Shown here piece after piece: positions 1-7,081 of a DNA stretch of 40,974 nucleotides. The translations under genes were made by a program, and so were the position numbers. How positions within the stretch are numbered: position 1 is the stretch's first letter; the number at the start of each line of letters is the position of its first letter. Below the pieces are notes generated by a model. The model worked only from the letters and a program-made list of their open reading frames with translations, did not search any database and was not told the origin of the DNA. Source of the stretch: Bacteroides sp. (GTDB lineage Bacteria; Bacteroidota; Bacteroidia; Bacteroidales; Muribaculaceae); the NCBI GenBank assembly GCA_014801585.1, contig JAAVDX010000001.1:65991-106964 (forward strand), read 5' to 3'.

Positions 1-822
1 GCTGCCCTCCTCAGCGGTATCCCTATCGTCCATATAGCCGGTGGCACCGTCTCGGAAGGTGCATTCGACGATTCCGTCCGCCATGCAATCACTAAGATGG
101 CTACCCTCCATTTCCCTGAGACGCAACTCTGCGCCGCCCGGATATTGCAGATGGGCGAAAATCCCGCCGATGTCCATCCGATCGGAGCCCTCGGAGTGGA
201 AAACTCGATGAATGTCAGCCGCATGTCGCTCCCCGAACTCTCCCGGTCTCTCGACGGCTGGAATCCGGGTGAAAGTTTTCTGGTCGTTACCCTCCACGCT
301 GCTACCCTCGAGGATGCCGATCCGCTCGAAGTGCAGGAGAATCTCCTCCGTGCTCTCGAAGAGATGCCACCCGACTTCAGATTCATAATCACCTACCCTA
401 ATTCCGACGTTGATCCCGCTCCGCTGATCCGCTCGCTTCATGAGTTTGAAGCTCGCCACCCCGACAGGGTAAAAGTAGTACCCTCTCTCGGCAAGCGGCG
501 CTATCTCTCGGCAGTAGCCCTCAGCAGCGGCGTCGTCGGCAATTCCTCAAGCGCGCTCGTCGAGACCCCCTCCCTCGGAGTCGGAAGCCTTGACATCGGC
601 AGGCGCCAGCAAGGACGCGAACACGGAGCCGCCGTGCTTCATTGCTCCTCCGACTACGATTCCATCCGTAGAGGGCTGCGACGTCTGGTCTCTCCCGATC
701 ATCGCGCTATTGCCGCCTCCTCACCCAATCCCTATGCCGGAGAGGCCACTTCCCGGCGAATGGCCGACATTATCCTCTCCTTCCCCTTCCGAAAATTCCC
801 TCAAAAACACTTCCATTCATGA
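1..822 (+). CDS. neuC: NeuC-like UDP-N-acetylglucosamine 2-epimerase (hydrolysing), 3' part
   Basis: The reading frame is open from base 1, so the start lies outside the window and only the last 273 codons are visible. The first visible residues read HIAGGTVSEGAFDDSVRHAI followed by TKMATLHF, the conserved sugar-binding stretch of hydrolysing UDP-GlcNAc 2-epimerases. Further on, a VVGNSSSALVETPSLG stretch matches the nucleotide-binding signature of this GT-B-like family. The enzyme class turns UDP-GlcNAc (or a related UDP-bacillosamine sugar) into ManNAc or its analogue plus UDP, the first step to sialic, legionaminic or related nonulosonic acids in the cytoplasm. The next gene is a NeuA-like CMP-sugar synthetase overlapping by 4 bp (ATGA), so the two are probably translationally coupled. 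A neuB synthase would be expected just upstream. Which nonulosonic acid is made cannot be told from this fragment. Confidence 0.88.
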   Translation, partial: AALLSGIPIVHIAGGTVSEGAFDDSVRHAITKMATLHFPETQLCAARILQMGENPADVHPIGALGVENSMNVSRMSLPELSRSLDGWNPGESFLVVTLHAATLEDADPLEVQENLLRALEEMPPDFRFIITYPNSDVDPAPLIRSLHEFEARHPDRVKVVPSLGKRRYLSAVALSSGVVGNSSSALVETPSLGVGSLDIGRRQQGREHGAAVLHCSSDYDSIRRGLRRLVSPDHRAIAASSPNPYAGEATSRRMADIILSFPFRKFPQKHFHS

Positions 823-1535
823 ATTATCTTTATCTGATTCCGGCTCGCGGGGGCAGCAAAGGTATCCCCGGAAAAAACATTAAGCCCCTCGCAGGCGTTC
901 CCTTAATAGGACATTCCATAAGGCATGCCCTCGATGCCGGTGCCCCGGTGGATGACGTCGTGGTGACTACGGATTCAGAAGAGATAGCCCGCGTGGCAAG
1001 GGAATATGGAGCATCTGTCCCGTTCATGCGCCCTGCGGAATTGGCTTCTGACACCGCTTCTTCCCGCGATGCTATTCTGCATGCCGTCGACGCGCTCCAC
1101 GATGCCGGCCGGGATTACGATGCTGTCGTCCTCCTGCAGCCCACATCCCCTTTCCGCCGCCCCGACGACATCATCAATGCCATCCGTGCCTACGAGGAGG
1201 CCGCAGCTAACGCCGCGTCGGATGATGAGATGCCCGGAATGGCGGTCAGCGTCGCCGAAGCACGCACCAACCCCTATTATTCTGCTTTCGAGACCGACTC
1301 CGACGGTTTCCTGCACATCTCGAAAGGCGACGGTCTATACACCCGCCGGCAGGATGCCCCCAAAGTATGGGAGTTCAACGGTGCCGTCTACGTCATCAAC
1401 CCCTCTCTGCTACGCCTGCATGAAATCTCTCGCCTCCCTCGCATCATCCCCGTCGAGATGCCCGCCGACAGAAGTCTCGATCTCGACTCTCTCTCCGATT
1501 GGCAACGAGCCGAACAAAAATTCAATCTCTTATGA
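819..1535 (+). CDS. neuA: Acylneuraminate cytidylyltransferase (CMP-nonulosonate synthetase)
   Basis: A protein of 238 residues, the usual length for a single-domain NeuA. The N-terminus contains IPARGGSKGIPGKNIKPLAG (from residue 7), the CTP-binding P-loop-like signature of CMP-sialic acid synthetases. LQPTSPFRRPDDI near residue 107 is the second conserved block, and the C-terminal DRSLDLDSLSDW has the aspartates that usually bind magnesium. The reaction is CTP plus nonulosonic acid to CMP-sugar plus pyrophosphate, giving the activated donor for surface glycosylation. The start overlaps the neuC stop (ATGA) and the stop overlaps the following MATE gene start, which points to one operon. The exact acid (Neu5Ac, legionaminic or pseudaminic) is not decided by these motifs. 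Confidence 0.9.
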   Translation: MNYLYLIPARGGSKGIPGKNIKPLAGVPLIGHSIRHALDAGAPVDDVVVTTDSEEIARVAREYGASVPFMRPAELASDTASSRDAILHAVDALHDAGRDYDAVVLLQPTSPFRRPDDIINAIRAYEEAAANAASDDEMPGMAVSVAEARTNPYYSAFETDSDGFLHISKGDGLYTRRQDAPKVWEFNGAVYVINPSLLRLHEISRLPRIIPVEMPADRSLDLDSLSDWQRAEQKFNLL

Positions 1536-2926
1536 GTAATTCCGATTCCGCTTCAGTTCCTGCGCAAGACTCCCGACTGCTTGAATTAGCCAACTCCCCG
1601 GTGTGGCGGCTCCTCATCAAGTATAGTCTGCCGGCCGTGATCGGCACGGTTGTCTCCGCCCTCTACAACATCATTGACTCCATCGTCATTGCACACGCAA
1701 TCGACGATCCGAACGTCGTCGCCGGTATCGCCGTCACTTTCCCCGTGATGACCCTCGCCACGGCTCTCGGTATGCTTATCGGCGCCGGCGCCGCCACTCG
1801 CATATCAATCGTCCTCGGACAGAAAGACCATCGGATGGCCGAGATAATTCTCGGCAACAGCGTACAGCTTACCATTCTCGTCGGACTGGCATATATATCC
1901 GTATTCGCCATATTTGTCGATCCCATTCTGAAAATGTTCGGGGCCTCCCCCGCCACTCTCCCCTACGCCCGCGAGTTTATCCTCTGGATTCTCCCGGGTA
2001 TGGTCCTCATCAATCTGACTTTCTCCTACAACAACGTCATGCGTGCCTCCGGTTATCCCGGAAAGGCTATGCTGACCAATATCATGGGCGCTGTATTCAA
2101 CTGTATCTTCGCCCCTCTCTTCCTATTCGTATTCAAGTGGGGTATCCGCGGTGCCGCAATCGCTACCGACCTCTCCATGCTCATCACCGGAATCTGGGTT
2201 ATGAGCCATTTCTTCAATAAGAACAACACGCTCCATTTCGTCCGCGGCACTTTCAAATTCAATTGGAGCGTAATCCGGTCAGTCCTTTATATAGGTATGG
2301 CCCCGTTTCTTATCAACGTTGCCGGCTCGGTCATCAATGCTATCGTCAATAATTCTCTGCTGAAATATGGAGGTGATAACGCCATTGCAGCAGTCGTCGT
2401 CTTCAACCGGTTTGTGACTATCTTCGTATTCATCGTCATCGGCATCTGCCAGGGGATGCAGCCCATCATTGGCTACAACTATGGCGCTCGTAAATTCGAC
2501 CGTCTGTTCCGTACCCTTTGGCTCGCCGCCGGATCGTCAGTAGTCATCACTACCCTCGGAGCCCTTACCGGTCATTTCATTCCCGCCAAAGTAGCCTCTA
2601 TGTTCATGACCGACTCCGAACAGATCAAAGCCGCCGTCAACTGTCTGTCTATCACCACCCTCGGCTTCTGGATGGTAGGATTTCAGATCGTAGCTACCAA
2701 TTTCTTCCAGAGCCTCGGCATGGCCGGCAAAGCGATATTCCTGAGTCTGACCCGTCAGATTCTGTTCATGATACCTCTTCTCCTCATCCTCCCCCCGAAA
2801 TTCGGACTCAACGGCGTATGGTCTTGCTATCCGATCAGCGACTGCGTATCCACCATTGTAGCAACCGCTATGCTCCTCTATCAGATCCGCCACATCCGCC
2901 GCCAGGCTTCCCTACCGCAATTGTAA
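1532..2926 (+). CDS. MATE-family multidrug/toxic-compound exporter
   Basis: A 464-residue polytopic membrane protein with about 12 hydrophobic segments. The opening stretch NSPVWRLLIKYSLPAVIGTV and the following SALYNIIDSIVIAHAI are typical of MATE transporters. MQPIIGYNYGARKFDRLFRT in the second half is the matching repeat motif (G-YNYGA-K). These exporters move cationic or organic substrates out of the cytoplasm using a sodium or proton gradient. I chose the ATG at 1532, which overlaps the neuA stop in the form ATGA. A longer in-frame start at 1499 would lie inside neuA and lacks hydrophobic or conserved sequence. The tight coupling to neuA is suggestive, but MATE proteins are not known nonulosonate flippases, so a role with the upstream sugar genes is only a guess. 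Confidence 0.9.
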   Translation: MSNSDSASVPAQDSRLLELANSPVWRLLIKYSLPAVIGTVVSALYNIIDSIVIAHAIDDPNVVAGIAVTFPVMTLATALGMLIGAGAATRISIVLGQKDHRMAEIILGNSVQLTILVGLAYISVFAIFVDPILKMFGASPATLPYAREFILWILPGMVLINLTFSYNNVMRASGYPGKAMLTNIMGAVFNCIFAPLFLFVFKWGIRGAAIATDLSMLITGIWVMSHFFNKNNTLHFVRGTFKFNWSVIRSVLYIGMAPFLINVAGSVINAIVNNSLLKYGGDNAIAAVVVFNRFVTIFVFIVIGICQGMQPIIGYNYGARKFDRLFRTLWLAAGSSVVITTLGALTGHFIPAKVASMFMTDSEQIKAAVNCLSITTLGFWMVGFQIVATNFFQSLGMAGKAIFLSLTRQILFMIPLLLILPPKFGLNGVWSCYPISDCVSTIVATAMLLYQIRHIRRQASLPQL

Positions 2927-2984
2927 TCCCCCCCCCCGACGCAAAACCGCAAATGTCGGCCACGTGCTAACGAAAACCCATAAA

Positions 2985-4511
2985 ATGAATCTAACCCCCA
3001 TAGCCAAATTATACTTCCGTCGAGATGCCGACCGCATTGCCAACTGGAAAGGCAATACGGCCGACATACAGCTCCGCCAGCTCCGTTGGCTCCTTTTCAA
3101 AGGTGCCACCACGGATTACGGCCGGCGCTACGACTTCGAAAGCATTATGCGCAACACTGATCCGCGGCTGGCTTTCTCCCAAGCCGTCCCGCTCACGGAT
3201 TACGAGGACCTGCGCGCCGACATTATGCGCTGCGTCAATGGGGAAGTTTCTATCCTTTGGCCCGGGAAATGCCTGAATTTCGCCCAGTCGAGCGGCACGT
3301 CGGGCGGTCGCTCGAAGTTTATACCCGTCACTCGCGATTCTCTCCGCGTCAACCATTACGCCGGTGCCCGGGATGTCGTGGGTCAATACCTCCGTTCTTT
3401 TCCGGAAAGCCGTCTCTTCAGCGGTAAAGGTTTAATACTCGGTGGCAGCTTTGAATCCGCTCTCAAATCCCCCAATCCTGCCGTAAAGATCGGCGACTTA
3501 TCCGCCACTCTTATCGATGATATCAACCCGCTCGCCAATCTCTTCCGCATCCCGTCGAAGAAGGTTGCCCTCTTGAGCGATTGGCACACCAAACTCGACC
3601 TCCTCGCCAAAGCCGCTGCCTCGGCCAACATTACCAACCTCAGCGGTGTCCCCTCTTGGATGCTCCGCGTAATCCTACGGGCTCTCGATATCTCCGGAAA
3701 GGCATCTGCAGCCGAAATGTGGCCCAATCTGGAGGTTTTCTTCCACGGTGGCATCTCTTTCGAACCCTACCGCGCTGAATACGCCCGACTGACTGACCCC
3801 GCGAAAATGCATTTCTTCGAGACCTACAACGCCTCGGAAGGCTTCTTCGCCACTCAGGCTGCCCGCGACAATGATGGCATGCTACTCCTCATCGACCGCG
3901 GTATATACTACGAGTTTCTCCCCCTCGATGCCGACCCTTCGCGCGACCTCCCTCTACGTGCCGATCAGTTGGAAAAGGGCCGCATCTATGAAATGATCAT
4001 CACCTCCTGCAACGGACTATGGCGCTATCGTCTGGGCGACACCATTGAAGTCACTCAGACCGACCCTCTTAAGATCCGCGTGGCAGGTCGAACCAAATCT
4101 TTCATCAATGCCTTCGGTGAAGAATTGATGGAGAACAACGCCGAGCGCGCGATTGCCGCAGCTTGCCGTGCCACAAATGCTCACATCCGCAACTACACCG
4201 CAGGCCCTCTCTACGCTCACGGCCGATCTAAAGGTCGCCATCAATGGCTCGTGGAGTTCGACCGTTTACCTTCCGACCTCTCTCTCTTCTCCGCTACCCT
4301 CGACTCCGAATTGAAGCGACTCAACTCCGACTACGCCGCAAAGCGCTTCGACGACATTTTCCTCGACCCCCCGGAAGTAATCCCGGTTGAAGCCGGCTCT
4401 TTCGACCGCTGGCTCCACAAGCAGGGCAACGGCAAACTCGGTGGCCAGCGCAAAATCCCGCGCCTCCGCAACGACCGCTCTATCCTCGACGCAATCCTCC
4501 CCCGACACTGA
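2985..4511 (+). CDS. GH3-family acyl-adenylate-forming enzyme
   Basis: A 508-residue soluble protein related to plant GH3 auxin-amido synthetases. Visible landmarks are the N-terminal LRWLLFKGATTDYGRRYDFE block, AQSSGTSGGRSKFIPVTRDS (the ATP/AMP phosphate-binding motif), FFETYNASEGFFATQ (the YxxSEG-type adenylation motif) and LWRYRLGDTIEV (the YRxGD motif). This is a full-length member with all the expected ANL-superfamily signatures. Plant members join acyl acids to amino acids through an acyl-AMP. The bacterial Bacteroidetes members have no settled substrate that I know of. I preferred the ATG at 2985 over the in-frame GTG at 2964, because the family similarity starts after MNLTPIAKLYF. The gene starts 58 bp after the MATE gene and 11 bp separate it from the MBOAT gene, so it may be part of the same transcript. 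Confidence 0.88.
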   Translation: MNLTPIAKLYFRRDADRIANWKGNTADIQLRQLRWLLFKGATTDYGRRYDFESIMRNTDPRLAFSQAVPLTDYEDLRADIMRCVNGEVSILWPGKCLNFAQSSGTSGGRSKFIPVTRDSLRVNHYAGARDVVGQYLRSFPESRLFSGKGLILGGSFESALKSPNPAVKIGDLSATLIDDINPLANLFRIPSKKVALLSDWHTKLDLLAKAAASANITNLSGVPSWMLRVILRALDISGKASAAEMWPNLEVFFHGGISFEPYRAEYARLTDPAKMHFFETYNASEGFFATQAARDNDGMLLLIDRGIYYEFLPLDADPSRDLPLRADQLEKGRIYEMIITSCNGLWRYRLGDTIEVTQTDPLKIRVAGRTKSFINAFGEELMENNAERAIAAACRATNAHIRNYTAGPLYAHGRSKGRHQWLVEFDRLPSDLSLFSATLDSELKRLNSDYAAKRFDDIFLDPPEVIPVEAGSFDRWLHKQGNGKLGGQRKIPRLRNDRSILDAILPRH

Positions 4512-4522
4512 CTGCTCCGAAA

Positions 4523-5965
4523 ATGCTTTTCAATTCATTTCAGTTCATTATTTTCTTCCCCTGCGTAGTGATCCTTTATTGGATTCTGCCAGCAAAACTA
4601 AGAAATTATATGCTTCTGATTGCCAGTTTTTATTTCTACATGAACTGGCAACCCGAATTCGGATTATTGCTCGCCGGCGCAGGCGTTATCACTTGGGGTG
4701 GTGCCCGTCTTATAGAGTATTATGCCGATAAACCAATATTGGCGAAGCGCATCCTCTCCACCACGATTATCATTCTGATCGCTGCTCTTTTCACGTTCAA
4801 ATATCTCTCTTTCTTTGCTGATGAAGTATTTGGATTTTTGGTCAGATATGGGCTCGCAATGGATGTCCCTCACTTTGAAATTCTCCTCCCCGTAGGCATA
4901 TCTTTCTTCACTTTTCAGGCGCTCGGCTACATCATCGACGTGAGGCGCTCCACGATAAGGGCTGAAAAAAGTCTCCTTACGGTCTTGCTCTTCCTCGCTT
5001 TCTTCCCTCAGCTCGTAGCAGGCCCCATCGAACGCGCTAAAGATCTCCTCCCACAATTCAAGTCTCGGCATATTTTCGATTTCTCTCACCTCATGGCCGG
5101 TCTCGAAATGATGGCGCTCGGATATTTCATGAAACTTTGCGTTGCCGAGTCCCTATCTCCTTATGTCGATAGAGTCTACGATAATCTGGCTGTCTACTCC
5201 GGTCTTGATATTCTTCTGGCCACTTTCTTTTTCTGCTTCCAGATTTTCTCCGATTTTGGAGGTTATTCTCTCATTGCTATCGGTGCCGCCCGTTGCATGG
5301 GATTCCGACTCACTCAAAATTTCCGTCAGCCTTATCTCGCCACTTCCGTAAGGGATTTCTGGCGTCGCTGGCACGTCTCTCTATCTCGCTGGCTCTCCGA
5401 TTATGTCTACATCCCTCTCGGCGGCAATCGCGTACGCCCAGCCCGCCATTATTTCAATATCTTCATCACTCTCTTCCTCTCCGGTGTCTGGCACGGCGCC
5501 GACTACACTTTCTTTGCCTGGGGTGCCTATCACGGCTCTCTTCAGGCCGCCCAGGCTGCTTGGCATAAGAAATCCCGGTTCCACCTCCCCAAAAATCTCT
5601 TTACCACGATCCTCAAAATCTTAATGACTTTCTTCCTCGTCCTGTTGGGCAGAGTTTTCTTCCGATCCGGCTCCATAGGCGATTCTATGATTGCCTTCCG
5701 TAAGATTTTCACTGAGCACGATTCTTTCCATCCGGGTAGCAAGATTCTTTTCTTCGAACGCATCCTTATGATTGTAATTCTCATGGCCATTGAATGTCGC
5801 CATGAATGGATCGAGTCCCGCCTCGGCTTGCCATCAGGATCTCTAACCGCGGCCCGCTCCGAACGCTCTATCTATAGAAGTGCTTTTTTCCTCACTTTCA
5901 TCATTCTCCTCATCGTGCTGTTCGGAAATTTCAATACCTCTCCTTTCATCTATTTCAATTTCTGA
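4523..5965 (+). CDS. MBOAT family O-acyltransferase (AlgI/DltB-like)
   Basis: A 480-residue polytopic membrane protein of normal length for an AlgI-type MBOAT. Conserved features are FPQLVAGPIERAKDLLPQF (about 161-179), the RDFWRRWHVSLSRWLSDYVY block (about 277-296) and SGVWHGADYTFFAWGAYHG (about 320-338), whose histidine at 324 is the expected catalytic residue. Family members take an acyl group from a cytoplasmic donor and pass it across the membrane to a secreted polysaccharide or lipid, usually with an SGNH partner. Such a partner follows directly at 6008. The neighbouring sugar genes make a surface glycan a plausible acceptor, but the acceptor is not shown by sequence. Confidence 0.93.
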   Translation: MLFNSFQFIIFFPCVVILYWILPAKLRNYMLLIASFYFYMNWQPEFGLLLAGAGVITWGGARLIEYYADKPILAKRILSTTIIILIAALFTFKYLSFFADEVFGFLVRYGLAMDVPHFEILLPVGISFFTFQALGYIIDVRRSTIRAEKSLLTVLLFLAFFPQLVAGPIERAKDLLPQFKSRHIFDFSHLMAGLEMMALGYFMKLCVAESLSPYVDRVYDNLAVYSGLDILLATFFFCFQIFSDFGGYSLIAIGAARCMGFRLTQNFRQPYLATSVRDFWRRWHVSLSRWLSDYVYIPLGGNRVRPARHYFNIFITLFLSGVWHGADYTFFAWGAYHGSLQAAQAAWHKKSRFHLPKNLFTTILKILMTFFLVLLGRVFFRSGSIGDSMIAFRKIFTEHDSFHPGSKILFFERILMIVILMAIECRHEWIESRLGLPSGSLTAARSERSIYRSAFFLTFIILLIVLFGNFNTSPFIYFNF

Positions 5966-5975
5966 CTCTTTTCCT

Positions 5976-6007
5976 CCCTATGAGCATATTGTCCCTATGA
6001 GCATATT
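5976..6007 (+). repeat. Short 17-bp tandem duplication before the SGNH-like gene
   Basis: CCCTATGAGCATATT occurs twice (5976-5990 and 5993-6007) separated by GT, so two 17-bp units abut the ATG at 6008. Each unit contains an ATG followed at once by a stop-prone frame. The duplication looks recent and may alter the translation start region of the downstream gene. Confidence 0.8.
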
Positions 6008-6922
6008 ATGAAGCGTTTTATAATCTGGATATCTATAATCCTCTCTCTCCTTCTGCTTGCGGATCTCTCTGCCGGTCTCCTCCGTAAGGGATTCTACAGA
6101 TCCGACCGCGATTTCTCAAAGGTGGAATATATCGTCCGACATGCCGATGAGGATATAATCATCATCGGCAATTCGGCTGCCGAATCCCATTTGGACCCCG
6201 TTAAAATAGCCGACTCGCTACGCCTCTCTTGCTTCAACGGCGGAAGAGGTGGCGCCTCTATAAAATTCCACCTCGCTCTGATCCGTCTCTTACTTGAGCG
6301 CCATCGACCGAAAGTAATTCTATATGCAATTAATTCCAACAATCTCTTCGTCAGCAAGGATCAGGGCTCGTTCGATCTGCTCAAGCCCCTCTACGGTCTC
6401 CACTCGGAGCTGTTGGATTCCATTATGGATCAGCATTACCCTGATGAGAGAGTGTTGTTCCGTTCCAATCTGTGGTTGCTCAATCCAAATCTCATTGATC
6501 TATGTCTCTACAAAAGCGGTAAAGCCGTACCCTTGCTTATCGAAAATAAGGGGTTCAAACCGCTGCAATCACTTCTGCCCGTAGATAAAATTTCCCGCTC
6601 TGACTCCATAGGCGTGGATAATGATATTTTCAATGATCTCAAATCGATTAAAGATATCTGTCAGCAGGCGGGAGTGAGACTCTTCATTATGATTACCCCC
6701 GACTACATTTTCCGCAGCAACTCTCCCCTTTTGCGCCGGACTCTCCTTTCCCTCTCCGATGATAATCAGACTTGCAGTGTATGGTACGATGCTGATAATC
6801 CTTTTTTTAAAAGCGATTCCCTCCATTTCTTCGACCATACTCATCTCAATAAAGCCGCTGCCGAAATATATACTGATTCCATTATCAGCCGCCTTAAGCC
6901 GATAATCGGAAAATCCATATAA
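6008..6922 (+). CDS. SGNH-like membrane-anchored protein, probable MBOAT partner
   Basis: A 304-residue protein with one N-terminal membrane anchor (about residues 4-24) and a periplasmic domain. IIIIGNSAAESHLDP (about 50-64) fits SGNH block I with the serine at 56. SLHFFDHTHLNKAAAEIYTD near residue 276 fits block V, the D-H-x-H catalytic site. These are the pieces of an AlgX/AlgJ/DltD-like SGNH fold that completes O-acyl transfer to a glycan outside the membrane. It follows the MBOAT gene by 42 bp, the usual pairing. I do not recognise a more specific name. No obvious terminator or promoter follows in 6923-7081. Confidence 0.75.
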   Translation: MKRFIIWISIILSLLLLADLSAGLLRKGFYRSDRDFSKVEYIVRHADEDIIIIGNSAAESHLDPVKIADSLRLSCFNGGRGGASIKFHLALIRLLLERHRPKVILYAINSNNLFVSKDQGSFDLLKPLYGLHSELLDSIMDQHYPDERVLFRSNLWLLNPNLIDLCLYKSGKAVPLLIENKGFKPLQSLLPVDKISRSDSIGVDNDIFNDLKSIKDICQQAGVRLFIMITPDYIFRSNSPLLRRTLLSLSDDNQTCSVWYDADNPFFKSDSLHFFDHTHLNKAAAEIYTDSIISRLKPIIGKSI

Positions 6923-7081
6923 TAAACGCCCACGCTTTGCGTTATAGTTTTAAGATAGATATGCCAAAGCCTTTCCAAGAGTAAATTTCCTCTAAGGTCG
7001 GCTGCGACTATTCTCTTATCTCAAGAATTATCTCAAAATTAATAGCCGTTAAGGGCCTCGATGCCCCTTCTCACATACATC

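Noticed and set aside
590..883. Frame overlapping neuC and neuA
   Set aside because: Out-of-frame shadow of two well-supported genes, with proline-rich composition.
2964..2984. GTG start for the GH3 gene
   Set aside because: The in-frame ATG at 2985 matches the start of family similarity and the seven added residues are not conserved.
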